Assembly (NCBI GenBank): GCA_036278875.1
Contig: DASUKF010000036.1
Location: 1 to 58,895, forward strand
Direction of reading: 5' to 3'
DNA: 58,895 nucleotides
From: JANWLD01 sp036278875
Lineage (GTDB): Bacteria > Patescibacteriota > Saccharimonadia > Saccharimonadales > 2-12-FULL-41-12
Under the pieces are notes generated by a model, which was not told the DNA's origin, searched no databases, and saw nothing but the letters and a program-made list of their open reading frames with translations. How positions within the stretch are numbered: position 1 is the stretch's first letter; the number at the start of each line of letters is the position of its first letter. The translations under genes and the position numbers were made by a program. This document shows positions 1 to 8,542 of the stretch, one piece after another.

Positions 1-450
1 GGAACACATCCCTTGTCCAGCGCCGATTTCCCCGGCAAGCTCAACTTTTTCGTCAATGGCAAGCAGGTCGCATCCTATACGGTCAGTTCCAGTCCGTCGA
101 CCAAGAGTTATAAATACAGGGTAGCCGTATCCGGCAGTAAAGAAGTAAGGGCCCAGGTGATAGACAGTGTTCTGTATGATTCCAGTGACAGCAGGACGGT
201 ATCTTTCAGCGGAGCTGAAAACAATTCCTCTATAAGCCACTTGAGTGCTGCGAACCATGCCAACAATACAACTATCACCTGGAAAGGCGGTGCGGCTCCT
301 TTCACCGTAACCGACGATTCAACCGGAAGCGTAAGCTGCTCGAGCAGCGGATGCTCAGTACCCAAATCACAAGCGCCTCCGGGCAGCACCATAACCGTAA
401 CCGATAAGAACGGTAAATCTAAATCAACGGTTGTCTCAGGAGGACCGTAA
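1..450 (+). CDS. C-terminal part of a secreted/surface protein (5' end outside window)
   Basis: The frame is open from base 1 to the TAA at 448-450, so this is the last 149 residues of a longer protein; a TTG at 13 is a possible but unlikely start. The fragment is rich in Ser, Thr, Gly and Val in alternating beta-type patterns and looks like one or two Ig-like beta-sandwich modules; a short CSSSGC pair of cysteines could form a disulfide. There is no membrane segment or sorting motif at the C-terminus. The upstream part is needed to tell whether this is a penicillin-binding protein tail, an adhesin or a fibre protein. Its stop lies 1 nt from the stop of the convergent PIN-TRAM gene. Confidence 0.7.
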   Translation, partial: GTHPLSSADFPGKLNFFVNGKQVASYTVSSSPSTKSYKYRVAVSGSKEVRAQVIDSVLYDSSDSRTVSFSGAENNSSISHLSAANHANNTTITWKGGAAPFTVTDDSTGSVSCSSSGCSVPKSQAPPGSTITVTDKNGKSKSTVVSGGP

Positions 451-467
451 GTTAATCCGGTTTTTTG
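441..467 (+). terminator. Weak candidate terminator at the end of the surface-protein gene
   Basis: AGGACCG (441-447) can pair with CGGTTTT with two G-U pairs, around a 10-nt loop, and runs into a T6 tract ending at about 466. It contains the TAA stop and reaches into the 3' end of the convergent gene. The stem is short and wobble-rich, so this is only a candidate. Confidence 0.3.
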
Positions 468-1156
468 CTAAGATTTGCGAATATCATCCGGCCGGATTCG
501 GTCTGATGATAGCGTGATATTTCTACGCTGACCATACTACCTATCAGCTTGACGGCATTTTCTACGACTACCATAGTGCCATCCTCCAGATAGCCTACGC
601 CCTGGCCCTTACCGCTGCCCTTTTGCACTATTTTGACCTTCTTTTTCTCCCCGGGCAGTATGACCGGACGCATCGATAATGCCAGTTCGTTGATATTGAG
701 CACTTTTACGCCTTCGACGGTGGCTACTTTGTTCAAATTGTAGTCTGTAGTGTATAGATAGGCGGAAAGCTTCTTTGCCAACCTGATAAGCTTCTCATCG
801 GTAGTTTTGACCTCAGGGAATTCTGTGCGGTCTATTCTGACGTCGCAATTCTTGTTTTCCTGAAGCCTGTTGGCCACATCCAGGCCGAAGCGGGCCCGCT
901 CGCGTTTCTGCGAATCGCGGCCGTCAGCCAAAAGCTGAAGTTCCTGCAGGACAAATTTGGGAATAACCAGTTCGTTATTTATGAACCCGGCGTTCGCAAG
1001 TTCAACTATACGCCCGTCTATGAGAGCACAGCTGTCCAGTATAAGACTCTTCCCTTTCCTAGAGGAAAGAGTCTTTGCTTTCTCCGGACGTTTATAAAAA
1101 AGCAGGCCGATTATGCCGAGTAAAAGTAATGTTTGAACTATATCTATAATTTTCAT
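452..1156 (-). CDS. Membrane-anchored PIN-TRAM domain protein (YacL-like putative RNase)
   Basis: 234 residues. An N-terminal hydrophobic helix (about 5-21) is followed by a PIN nuclease-like domain that begins with ILDSCALIDGR, giving the first acidic residues of the active site, and continues with conserved acidic positions such as TTDYNLNK. The C-terminal 60 residues look like a TRAM RNA-binding domain (GQGVGYLEDGTMVVVENA). This matches the shape of Bacillus YacL, though with one membrane helix instead of several. It starts 5 nt after the radA stop on the same strand, with a short AGG Shine-Dalgarno-like sequence, so it is probably co-transcribed with radA. The substrate is unknown; metal-dependent RNase activity is inferred from the family. 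Confidence 0.85.
   Translation of the reverse strand: MKIIDIVQTLLLLGIIGLLFYKRPEKAKTLSSRKGKSLILDSCALIDGRIVELANAGFINNELVIPKFVLQELQLLADGRDSQKRERARFGLDVANRLQENKNCDVRIDRTEFPEVKTTDEKLIRLAKKLSAYLYTTDYNLNKVATVEGVKVLNINELALSMRPVILPGEKKKVKIVQKGSGKGQGVGYLEDGTMVVVENAVKLIGSMVSVEISRYHQTESGRMIFANLSKKPD
1043..1075. repeat. Imperfect hairpin inside the PIN-TRAM gene
   Basis: AAGACTC (1043-1049) pairs with GAGTCTT (1069-1075) and TTTCC (1055-1059) with GGAAA (1064-1068), leaving a 5-nt bulge and a TAGA loop. It falls between the membrane helix and the PIN domain. No T-tract follows on either strand, so it is not a terminator; chance is possible. Confidence 0.4.
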
Positions 1157-1161
1157 ATATC

Positions 1162-2505
1162 CTATTTCTTTAAGTATGTATTAAGAGCGTCTTTTATGTT
1201 GGTGACCGGTTTTAGCAGTTTGTCGGTTTTTCCAGGTATCTTAGGACCAATCACGGTATCAAATCCCAGTTTCTTTGCCTCGGCTATGCGCTTGTCGGCA
1301 AAATTAACCCGGCGGACTTCGCCGGAAAGGCCTACCTCGCCGAATACCACCGCGTTTCCCTTAAGCTGGAGGCCTTTCGCCGCCGAACCTATAGCCATAC
1401 AGATAGCCAGGTCCGCCGCCGGCTCGCTTATCCTTATACCGCCGACTATGTTGATATAAATGTCCTGGTCGGCCAGGTTCAGCTTTGTGCGTCTTTCCAG
1501 CATAGCTACCAGCAGATTTACCCGGTTGAGGTCTATGCCGCTGGCGGCACGCTTGGGGTAGCCGTATGAGGTCTTGTTGACCAGCGCCTGCACTTCGACC
1601 AATACGGGACGCATACCTTCCATGGTAGCAAGCACCACCGAACCGTCGCTTTCCTGGCGTTCGGCCAGCAGGCTGGCGGAAGGATTCTCTACCTGAACCA
1701 GACCCTCGTTTTTCATCTCGAATATTCCGGCTTCGTTGGTCGAGCCGAAACGGTTCTTGACACTTCTTAGCAGTTTGAAGCCACCGTAGCGGTCGCCCTC
1801 CAGGTTTAAGACGACATCGACTACATGTTCCAGTATCTTCGGTCCGGCTATCGAACCTTCTTTGGTAACGTGGCCTACCAGCACTACCGCCGTATCGGAC
1901 TGCTTGGCCGCAGCCATTATCAGATGGGTGCTGTTGGTAATCTGCGACACGCTGCCCGCGGAAGAAGCTACGGAGTTCACCGACATGGTCTGGATGGAAT
2001 CGACGAAAACAACATCGTATTTCTTGCTCGCGATAGTCGATGCTACGTCATCGGCGCTGGTGCTGGTAGCCAGATCTAGCCTGGAGTCTGCGACGCCGAG
2101 TCTTTCGGCGCGCAGGCCTATCTGATGCGCCGATTCTTCTCCGCTGACATAAAGCACCGTCTTTTTCGCGGCTACAAGGGCAGCTATCTGCAGAAGCAGA
2201 GTGCTTTTACCGATGCCAGGCTGTCCGGCTATAAGAGTGATGCCGCCCGGCACGAAGCCGCCGCCAAGGACATTATCTACGTCGCCTATCCCGGCAGGTA
2301 TCCTTACGGCCGTGTCCTTGCTTTTTACATCTTTTGAGCTTACCGCTTTCAATACTCTGCCCGCATGGTTCTTCGATGTACCGACGAGCTCCACTTCCTC
2401 CTGGATAGTATTCCATTCACCGCAATTTGAACATCTACCGGCCCACGCAGAATACTGGGCTCCGCAATTATTGCAAACAAATCTTGCTGTTTGTTTTCTC
2501 GCCAT
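1162..2505 (-). CDS. radA: DNA repair protein RadA (Sms)
   Basis: 447 residues, normal for the family. It has an N-terminal zinc finger (C11, C14, C25, C28), a RecA-like ATPase core with Walker A GQPGIGKS at 94-101, the RadA-specific KNRFG motif near residue 250, and a C-terminal Lon-protease-like domain ending near PGKTDKLL. RadA is a hexameric DNA motor that promotes branch migration in recombinational repair. It is the third gene of a minus-strand run: HExxH membrane protein, 157-residue unknown, radA, PIN-TRAM. radA followed by a PIN-TRAM gene echoes the radA-disA-yacL neighbourhood of Firmicutes, but no disA gene is present here. Confidence 0.97.
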   Translation of the reverse strand: MARKQTARFVCNNCGAQYSAWAGRCSNCGEWNTIQEEVELVGTSKNHAGRVLKAVSSKDVKSKDTAVRIPAGIGDVDNVLGGGFVPGGITLIAGQPGIGKSTLLLQIAALVAAKKTVLYVSGEESAHQIGLRAERLGVADSRLDLATSTSADDVASTIASKKYDVVFVDSIQTMSVNSVASSAGSVSQITNSTHLIMAAAKQSDTAVVLVGHVTKEGSIAGPKILEHVVDVVLNLEGDRYGGFKLLRSVKNRFGSTNEAGIFEMKNEGLVQVENPSASLLAERQESDGSVVLATMEGMRPVLVEVQALVNKTSYGYPKRAASGIDLNRVNLLVAMLERRTKLNLADQDIYINIVGGIRISEPAADLAICMAIGSAAKGLQLKGNAVVFGEVGLSGEVRRVNFADKRIAEAKKLGFDTVIGPKIPGKTDKLLKPVTNIKDALNTYLKK

Positions 2506-2532
2506 TACATTTAGTTTAACATCTACCGGGTT

Positions 2533-3006
2533 TTACTCGGCAGACGTAACCGGAGCGGGAACTTCGATGGAATCTACTACATCCCTGACAAGTCCTTCGC
2601 AGGCTTCTCCGATGTTCGGCACTGTTTCTATCAAATCTTTGTTTACGGCATCCCTAAGTGCCAGATAAGACAGGCTTTGTCTGTCAATTGCCAGATTCCA
2701 GGGGAAGACATCATCGCTGTCCCCTTCCCGCCTGCCTATAGATGTAGCCCTGTGCAGAGCGTTCCATGCCCTTGTGGCAAGGTGAGGTTTGCTTTGTTCA
2801 TCAGCACAATCAGCGAAACTTTGAAAGCGCACCGGGAGATCTTCGATAAGAGCTTCAGCCCCTACGGCTTCAATCTCTATTCCCATGCTGTTTAAGGTCC
2901 GGACAAATGTATTGAATCTGGGCACGGGCATGTCCTTCAGGCCTACGCCGGATATGACCGCTCTTGTCGGTACTTTTTCAAATCGTGTATTATCGACTTC
3001 ACCCAT
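2533..3006 (-). CDS. Conserved-looking hypothetical protein, 157 aa
   Basis: I do not recognise this protein. It is soluble, acidic and lacks a signal peptide or membrane segment. The N-terminal third (TRAVISGVGLKDMPVPRF) could be a small alpha/beta unit; the rest is helical with a single cluster of basic residues (GRREGDSDD). It starts 42 nt after the HExxH membrane-protein gene and ends 27 nt before radA on the same strand, which suggests one transcript. Codon use resembles its neighbours. Function unknown. Confidence 0.75.
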   Translation of the reverse strand: MGEVDNTRFEKVPTRAVISGVGLKDMPVPRFNTFVRTLNSMGIEIEAVGAEALIEDLPVRFQSFADCADEQSKPHLATRAWNALHRATSIGRREGDSDDVFPWNLAIDRQSLSYLALRDAVNKDLIETVPNIGEACEGLVRDVVDSIEVPAPVTSAE

Positions 3007-3048
3007 AATTTATATATTAAACTATAGTATTGATGAATTGGCAAATAC

Positions 3049-4020
3049 CTATTTGCTTGATTTTTCGTTGATACTTCTGCTGTCTATGACCTGGTAAAGC
3101 TGCTGCTGCTGGATAACGAGATTATTCCGTTCGACTATAAGTTCGTTATAGTTATTGATTTCCTGCTTGGCCTGATTGACCATGACGTTATATTCATCCA
3201 CCAGCCGGTTATATCCCGGGACCGTATTGTTATATTCGTCCGTCTTGCCCTGGGCCAGCATATCGTTCAGCTCCTGCTGACGGTCATCGATTTCCCTGCT
3301 TTTTGCCTGCAGAGCTTCTTCGTCGGTATTTATCTTCTGCCTTAGAACGGATAGTTCCTGATCGTAGCTCTTAGCCTTGTCCTCCAGGTCTACGAAAGCC
3401 TGTTCGTAGTGCTCGGAGTAGCTGACTATTTTTTCGCGGTCGCTGAAATATTGCCTGTAATAATCCTCAAGCTCCGGGCTCAGATGCCTTACCTCGGTGC
3501 CGAGTATGGAGTGCAGCTCATTCGGTACTACGCTAGGGTCGCGGGAACGGTAGCTTTCGATTGTTTTTCTGATACGCTCATTATCAAGACCCTTGAAAAA
3601 ACTCTCGGTCATAGCGTCCACCCGCGCACGCTCTTTTTTGCTCAGCCTGGCATACATGGCATGGAGTGTTTCATGCGCGGCAGTTACCTCGTCCACTCCT
3701 TCCAGCCTGCTGTCCGTAACATTCAGCAGATATATGCCCTGCTTGTCTATGAAACAGCCCAATACGATGGTTTTTTCCGGCGACTGACAATGTTTGTTAA
3801 ATTCCTGTTTGTCATCCAGCTGGGGATGGTTGACATAAAAGACCCGCCTCGTAGAGGGGTTCATAGTAGTTTCGTCGGCCAGTTTGACTATCCGTGCATC
3901 CGGATTATAATCGCGCAGCTGCCACCAGTCATATAGGGACTGGAAATTTTTGACTCCCAGCACAAGCGCCGCAAAAAGCGCTACTACAGATATCCATCCT
4001 AAGACATTTTTTAACCGCAT
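3049..4020 (-). CDS. Membrane-anchored HExxH protein with long coiled coil
   Basis: 323 residues. One N-terminal transmembrane helix (about 7-23) is followed by an extracytoplasmic region holding two cysteines (C78, C89) and then AAHETLHAMY, an HExxH zinc-metallopeptidase-type motif at 116-120. Further acidic and histidine residues (ELHS near 168, EVRHL near 176) could supply the third zinc ligand. From about residue 195 to the end it is Gln/Glu/Lys/Asn-rich and predicted coiled coil. I cannot assign it to a named peptidase family; zinc binding and proteolysis are inferred from the motif. It is first in the run leading to radA. A TATACT box on the minus strand at 4034-4039 lies 13 nt before the ATG. 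Confidence 0.8.
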   Translation of the reverse strand: MRLKNVLGWISVVALFAALVLGVKNFQSLYDWWQLRDYNPDARIVKLADETTMNPSTRRVFYVNHPQLDDKQEFNKHCQSPEKTIVLGCFIDKQGIYLLNVTDSRLEGVDEVTAAHETLHAMYARLSKKERARVDAMTESFFKGLDNERIRKTIESYRSRDPSVVPNELHSILGTEVRHLSPELEDYYRQYFSDREKIVSYSEHYEQAFVDLEDKAKSYDQELSVLRQKINTDEEALQAKSREIDDRQQELNDMLAQGKTDEYNNTVPGYNRLVDEYNVMVNQAKQEINNYNELIVERNNLVIQQQQLYQVIDSRSINEKSSK

Positions 4021-4054
4021 AGAATACTAAGATAGTATAAAACAGGCTTAACGC

Positions 4055-6535
4055 TTAAGCTACGGCTGCGGTTTCTTTCTTGCCTTCGAACACAAGTTTT
4101 CCGCTTTTCGTACCGATGTTTATGACAGTGCCTTTAGTATAGTAGCCGGAGAGCAGGCCGTTACTAATCTCATCCTCAATAGTATCCTGAAGCAACCTGC
4201 GCATCGGACGCACGCCGTTCTGAGGGTCGTAGCCTTCTTCAACCAGGTATTTCTTGGCTGCTTCAGTGGCCTTTACCGCCAGACCCTGACGTACCAGCCG
4301 GTCATTCAGCTCCTTGAGCTGCAAGTCCAGTATCTCGGTTATCTCAGGCTTGGTAAGAGCACGAAAGACAATAATCTTGTCGATCCTGTTTATAAGCTCA
4401 GGGCGCATCATCTTCTTCAGACTTTCCAGTACGTTTTCCTTATTAGTCTTATGCAATTCGGCCAGATCTTCTTTATCCTTGCTGGACATGACTTCAAAGC
4501 CGAATTGCGATTCTTTCTGTAGCTTCTCGGCGCCGATGTTGCTGGTCATTATCACGATAGTGTTAGAAAAATCTATCTCGCGGCCTTTGCCGTCGGTCAG
4601 ACGGCCGTCTTCAAGTATCTGAAGCATCATATTGAATACGTCGGGATGCGCTTTTTCGATTTCGTCGAACAGGACCAGGCTGTATGGCTGGCGTCTTATC
4701 TTGTCGGTAAGCTGGCCGCCGTCATCGTAGCCCACGTAGCCTGCCGGCGCACCCATTAGCCGGGAAACGTTATGATGTTCACCGAATTCAGACATATCTA
4801 TCTTGACCAGGGCGGATTCGGAACCGAAGAATTCGCGGGCCAGTATCCTTGCAAGCTCGGTTTTTCCTACGCCTGTCGGGCCTAAGAATACGAACGAGCC
4901 GATAGGCCTTTTCTCGTCCGTTATGCCGCTGCGGCTGCGCCTGACGGCAGATGCTACGGCAGCGACGGCCTCCTGCTGGCCGATTATATATTTGCTTAGC
5001 GTCTTTTCCAGATTCAACAGATACTTGGCTTCGCTTCTGATTACTTTGGAAACCGGTACGCCGGTTATTCTGGCCACGACTTCGGCCACATCATCGCTGG
5101 TAAGTTTGATGACTTTGCCGTCGTTGTATTTGGACTGCAGTCTTATTATCTCTTCGCTAAGGCGCGACGCCTTTGTCTTTAGGGTAGCGGCCGTTTCATA
5201 ATCTTCCGCGGTGGCAGCGTCTTCTATCCTGACCTGGAGCAGGCGCAGTTCTTTCTGGGCCTTGCGCAGTTCAGGCGGAGTTTTGCCCTTGCCGACACGT
5301 ACATAAGCCGACGCTTCGTCTATAAGATCTATTGCCTTGTCCGGCATGAACCTGTCATTTATATATCTTTTGGCAAAGCGGACCGTGTCATCTATGACTT
5401 CGTCGCTTATTTTTACGTTATGGAAAGATTCATAATGCTTCCTCAGACCGCGCAGGATACTGACGGTTTCGGTATCGGTAGCCTCCGGTACGATGACAGG
5501 CTGGAAGCGTCGTTCCAGTGCGGCGTCTTTTTCAACGTGCTTGGTGTACTCGGATATGGTAGTAGCGCCGATGAGCTGTATCTTGCCCCGGGCCAATGCG
5601 GGCTTGAGCATATTGCCGGCATCCATAGCGCCCTCTGCGGCGCCGGCGCCGACTATCAGATGAATCTCGTCTACGAATACTATTACTTTCTTATCCTGTT
5701 CCAGCTCGGCCATGACCTTCTTTAAGCGGTCTTCGAACTCGCCGCGATATTTGGTACCGGCTATCATGCCGGCAAGGTCAAGCATTACAAGTCTTTTGCC
5801 GATAAGATTGTCCGGGACGTCCTCGGCCACTATGCGTGCGGCCAGGCCTTCTACTATTGCAGTCTTGCCCACGCCGGGTTCGCCTATAAGTACGGGGTTG
5901 TTCTTCGTCCTGCGGCTCAATATGGTGATTACCCGAGCCAGCTGGGCATCGCGGCCGATTACGGGGTCAAGTCCGCCCTGGCGGGCCTTGGCCGTAAGGT
6001 CGGTGCCGAAGAAGTCCAGAGCCGTCTTGCGGGTTTTTTTCTGCTTCCTTGCGGAGCTAAGCTGGCTGCTGTCTCCTTGCTGCCGGTTCAAAAACTGTTC
6101 CAGTTCGCTCAAAAGCGGATCTATAGCTACCCCCATGGAGCGGAGCATCTCGCTTGCCCGGGCGTTCTTCTGGCTGAGGATGCTGAAAAGTATGTGCTCG
6201 GTACCGCAGTATTCCTGATTGTAATCCTGGGCTATCTCATAAGCCATGTTTAGTGTCAGTTTCGCGACTTCGCTCAAGCCTTTGGATGCGATAGCGCCGG
6301 CGGGAGCCGTGCTGACATTCAAGGCAAGCTTTGCCTTGTGCAGGGTAACTCCGGCATTATCAAGCATCTTCGCGCCGATGGATGATTCCTGCGCCAAGAC
6401 ACCTAATAACAAGTGCTCCGTACCGACGTACGGGCTGCCGGTGCTCCTGGCAATACCGTCGGCATTGCGCAGGCTGGCCAGTGCGTTCTCTGTCAAATGA
6501 TTTAAAAAGTCTTGAAAATCTGCTGATGGTGGCAT
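4055..6535 (-). CDS. clpC: ATP-dependent Clp protease ATP-binding subunit ClpC
   Basis: 826 residues, typical for ClpC. It has paired N-terminal Clp repeat domains (1-150), a first AAA module with Walker A GEPGVGKT near 217, a central UVR-like segment (EDYETAATLK near 440), and a second AAA module with Walker A GPTGVGKT near 550 and Walker B LVLFDEIEKA. ClpC is a hexameric unfoldase that feeds substrates to ClpP; no clpP lies in this window. Expression is probably heat-shock controlled: a perfect CIRCE operator overlaps its promoter 57-83 nt upstream of the ATG. An AGGGG Shine-Dalgarno sequence lies 7 nt before the start codon. Confidence 0.97.
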   Translation of the reverse strand: MPPSADFQDFLNHLTENALASLRNADGIARSTGSPYVGTEHLLLGVLAQESSIGAKMLDNAGVTLHKAKLALNVSTAPAGAIASKGLSEVAKLTLNMAYEIAQDYNQEYCGTEHILFSILSQKNARASEMLRSMGVAIDPLLSELEQFLNRQQGDSSQLSSARKQKKTRKTALDFFGTDLTAKARQGGLDPVIGRDAQLARVITILSRRTKNNPVLIGEPGVGKTAIVEGLAARIVAEDVPDNLIGKRLVMLDLAGMIAGTKYRGEFEDRLKKVMAELEQDKKVIVFVDEIHLIVGAGAAEGAMDAGNMLKPALARGKIQLIGATTISEYTKHVEKDAALERRFQPVIVPEATDTETVSILRGLRKHYESFHNVKISDEVIDDTVRFAKRYINDRFMPDKAIDLIDEASAYVRVGKGKTPPELRKAQKELRLLQVRIEDAATAEDYETAATLKTKASRLSEEIIRLQSKYNDGKVIKLTSDDVAEVVARITGVPVSKVIRSEAKYLLNLEKTLSKYIIGQQEAVAAVASAVRRSRSGITDEKRPIGSFVFLGPTGVGKTELARILAREFFGSESALVKIDMSEFGEHHNVSRLMGAPAGYVGYDDGGQLTDKIRRQPYSLVLFDEIEKAHPDVFNMMLQILEDGRLTDGKGREIDFSNTIVIMTSNIGAEKLQKESQFGFEVMSSKDKEDLAELHKTNKENVLESLKKMMRPELINRIDKIIVFRALTKPEITEILDLQLKELNDRLVRQGLAVKATEAAKKYLVEEGYDPQNGVRPMRRLLQDTIEDEISNGLLSGYYTKGTVINIGTKSGKLVFEGKKETAAVA

Positions 6536-6551
6536 AACCGTACCCCTATCC

Positions 6552-6575
6552 AGTGTTTTTTATTAAATAAACACT
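6552..6575 (-). other. AT-rich hairpin at the 5' end of the clpC leader
   Basis: AGTGTTT (6552-6558) and AAACACT (6569-6575) form a perfect 7-bp inverted repeat. The predicted clpC transcription start (about 7 nt after the -10 box) falls at its upstream edge, so the mRNA would begin with this stem-loop. 5'-terminal stems often stabilise mRNA; that role here is inference. Confidence 0.45.
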
Positions 6576-6581
6576 AAGATT

Positions 6582-6609
6582 ATTATACCAATTAGCACTC
6601 GAAGGTCAA
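6582..6609 (-). promoter_or_regulatory. clpC promoter (sigma-70 type)
   Basis: On the minus strand TTGACC (6604-6609) and TATAAT (6582-6587) are separated by 16 nt. The -35 hexamer occupies most of the CIRCE spacer, so repressor binding should directly block RNA polymerase. Confidence 0.85.
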
Positions 6610-6618
6610 GAGTGCTAA
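6592..6618. promoter_or_regulatory. CIRCE operator (HrcA binding site)
   Basis: TTAGCACTC (6592-6600), nine bases, then GAGTGCTAA (6610-6618): an exact match to the CIRCE consensus TTAGCACTC-N9-GAGTGCTAA. CIRCE is bound by the heat-shock repressor HrcA, usually upstream of groESL or dnaK; here it controls clpC. The hrcA gene is not in this window. Confidence 0.97.
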
Positions 6619-6633
6619 TCTATAGTTTTCAAA

Positions 6634-7113
6634 CTAGTTGTTACAAGTGGTTACAATATTTACTACGACCGCTGAGCCTTGGGCAGTAGCCCCTATGCGA
6701 AGAGTCGTATTATTTTCAGAGTATCCGAGTATGTCGTCAGTGGCGTTTCTGCCTTCAAGGCCAAAAGATGCCTCAAAACTGTGGTCATCATCACTGCTGC
6801 CAGCCGCGAACCCGCCTCCATCCCCAAGGAAGGTTAGTTCACCTTCATCACCGGAGGAACGCGATACTTCCAGCACGCCCTTGCCTGTATTCTGAAGTTG
6901 AAGATTGTCTTGGGTGCCTTCTTCATCACCTCCTACACCACCTATTTTTAGGTCACCGCCAAGGAATACTTTTTGGTCCGGAGCCAGCTCAAATGAAGTT
7001 TTGCCGGGAAGACATTCCCCTTCAGGTGTTACCACTGAATTACCGACGGTCTGCGTACCGCAACCCGTTAACAAGGCCGCTGATGCCAAAGTTATACCTA
7101 GTGCTCTTTTCAT
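6634..7113 (-). CDS. Small predicted lipoprotein
   Basis: 159 residues with a clear lipoprotein signal: Lys-Arg start, hydrophobic stretch and the lipobox LLTGC with lipidated Cys18. The mature part is rich in Gly, Asp, Glu and Ser, with no recognised domain; it alternates like a small beta-rich fold (for example GGDLKIGGVGGDEEG) and keeps one cysteine three residues from the end. It sits between nusA and clpC on the same strand, 84 nt after nusA. No strong promoter is evident in that gap. Expected location is the outer face of the cytoplasmic membrane; function unknown. Confidence 0.75.
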   Translation of the reverse strand: MKRALGITLASAALLTGCGTQTVGNSVVTPEGECLPGKTSFELAPDQKVFLGGDLKIGGVGGDEEGTQDNLQLQNTGKGVLEVSRSSGDEGELTFLGDGGGFAAGSSDDDHSFEASFGLEGRNATDDILGYSENNTTLRIGATAQGSAVVVNIVTTCNN

Positions 7114-7197
7114 GTTTCAATAGCTCCTATCAGATTGCTTGATAATATACCATTTATAACTAGTAAAGTCAAGGAATGTTTATTGAAAATTAATCTT

Positions 7198-8415
7198 TTA
7201 GTCTTCTTTGGATTCAGTTTCTGCAGATGAATCTTGGCCATTATCTTCGCCGTGTTCTTCGATGGCTTCAAGCAGGCTTGACTCCAGCTGTTCTTTCTTC
7301 TTCAGTTTCTGACCGCCTCTGGGTTTGGAAGTGGTCGGCTCGGCAGATACAGATACTTCCGGCTGCTCGCTGGCGCCCGTTTCCGAAACTATATCAAGTT
7401 CATATCCGGTAAGTTTGCTGGCCAGGCGGACGTTCTGCCCGTTTTTGCCGATAGCTATGCTTAGCTGGTCTTCGGGAACTTTTATAATGGCCTTCTGTGC
7501 GACCTCATCCAGCTCGACCTTGGCTACTTTGGTGGGGCTTAGAGCATTTTCTATGAACCGTGCCGGTGTTTCGTCCCACACGACTATATCAATCTTCTCC
7601 TGGTCGCCAACTTCGCTCATAACCGCGTTCACACGCGTACCATGGCCGCCGACGAAAGTACCTACCGGGTCTACACCGGGTACTGTGCTGGCTACTGCAA
7701 TCTTGCTGCGAACGCCTGCTTCGCGGGCAATGGCTTTTATCGATACGGCTCCGCTTTCCATTTCGGGAACTTCGGCGCGGAAAAGCCATTCCATGAACTG
7801 GGTATTTCCACGGGATACTACCAGCTGAGGACCGCGCGAACTGCGCTCTACATCCTTAAGAAAGACCTTGAGCCTCTGGCCCGGATAATATCTCTCGTCC
7901 TGTATCTGCTCGCTTGCCGGCATAATAGCCTGGGCCTTGCCCAGATCCAGTCTGGCTATGCGGCCTTCTACTCTGGATATTACGCCGTTTATGACAGTGC
8001 CTATCTTATCCTGGAATTCATTGATGATGATTTCTCTTTCGGCTTCACGCAGTCTTTGCAGAATCACCTGCTTTGCGGTCTGGGCCGCTACGCGGCCGAA
8101 GGCCTCCGGCTCTTCTTCAATCTCTACGGTGTCGCCGGCCTGCGCGCCTTTCTTATACTTCTGTGCGTCATTGACGCTTATTTCAAAGCGCTCGTCTTCG
8201 ACTTCGTCTACTACTTCCTTGGACGTATAGATGCTGATAGAACCGGTATTAAGGTCTATTTCCGTCCTGACTTCCTGTTCGCGGTCACCGTAATCTTTGC
8301 GGTATGCGGCGGCCAGAGCCTGTTCTACGACCTCTTTGACTGATTCTTCCGGCAGGTTTTTTTCTTCTGCAATTGCCTTAATAACTGTCGCTAGTTGTTT
8401 GAAATCAAGTTCCAT
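7198..8415 (-). CDS. nusA: Transcription termination/antitermination factor NusA
   Basis: 405 residues. The N-terminal RNA-polymerase-binding domain (MELDFKQLATVIKAIAEE) is followed by an S1 domain (about 125-200) and two KH domains, the second around IAIGKNGQNVRLASKL near 325. There are no acidic AR repeats as in E. coli; instead a low-complexity tail of about 60 residues rich in Glu, Ser, Gln and Lys follows. NusA promotes pausing, intrinsic termination and antitermination. A good ribosome binding site (AAAGGA, 5 nt before ATG) is present, and a hairpin plus T-tract lies about 50 nt upstream on the same strand, so nusA may partly depend on read-through. Confidence 0.97.
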   Translation of the reverse strand: MELDFKQLATVIKAIAEEKNLPEESVKEVVEQALAAAYRKDYGDREQEVRTEIDLNTGSISIYTSKEVVDEVEDERFEISVNDAQKYKKGAQAGDTVEIEEEPEAFGRVAAQTAKQVILQRLREAEREIIINEFQDKIGTVINGVISRVEGRIARLDLGKAQAIMPASEQIQDERYYPGQRLKVFLKDVERSSRGPQLVVSRGNTQFMEWLFRAEVPEMESGAVSIKAIAREAGVRSKIAVASTVPGVDPVGTFVGGHGTRVNAVMSEVGDQEKIDIVVWDETPARFIENALSPTKVAKVELDEVAQKAIIKVPEDQLSIAIGKNGQNVRLASKLTGYELDIVSETGASEQPEVSVSAEPTTSKPRGGQKLKKKEQLESSLLEAIEEHGEDNGQDSSAETESKED

Positions 8416-8462
8416 GTTTATCCTTTATTTATTGCAGCAAGTCTACACGCTTGCTTGTGAAT

Positions 8463-8490
8463 GAAAAAAGCCGACCTCTATGGCCGACCA
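8463..8490 (-). terminator. Candidate intrinsic terminator between the sigma-4-like gene and nusA
   Basis: On the minus strand GGTCGGCC and GGTCGGCT pair as an 8-bp stem (three G-U pairs) around an ATAGA loop, followed directly by T6. It lies 53 nt beyond the stop of the sigma-4-like gene and 48 nt before the nusA ATG, so it could end the first transcript or attenuate nusA. The wobble pairs limit certainty. Confidence 0.5.
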
Positions 8491-8542
8491 ATATTGTCAA
8501 TTATACACAGGCCGGTTATGAATGGCAAGATATTCTTGCGGT

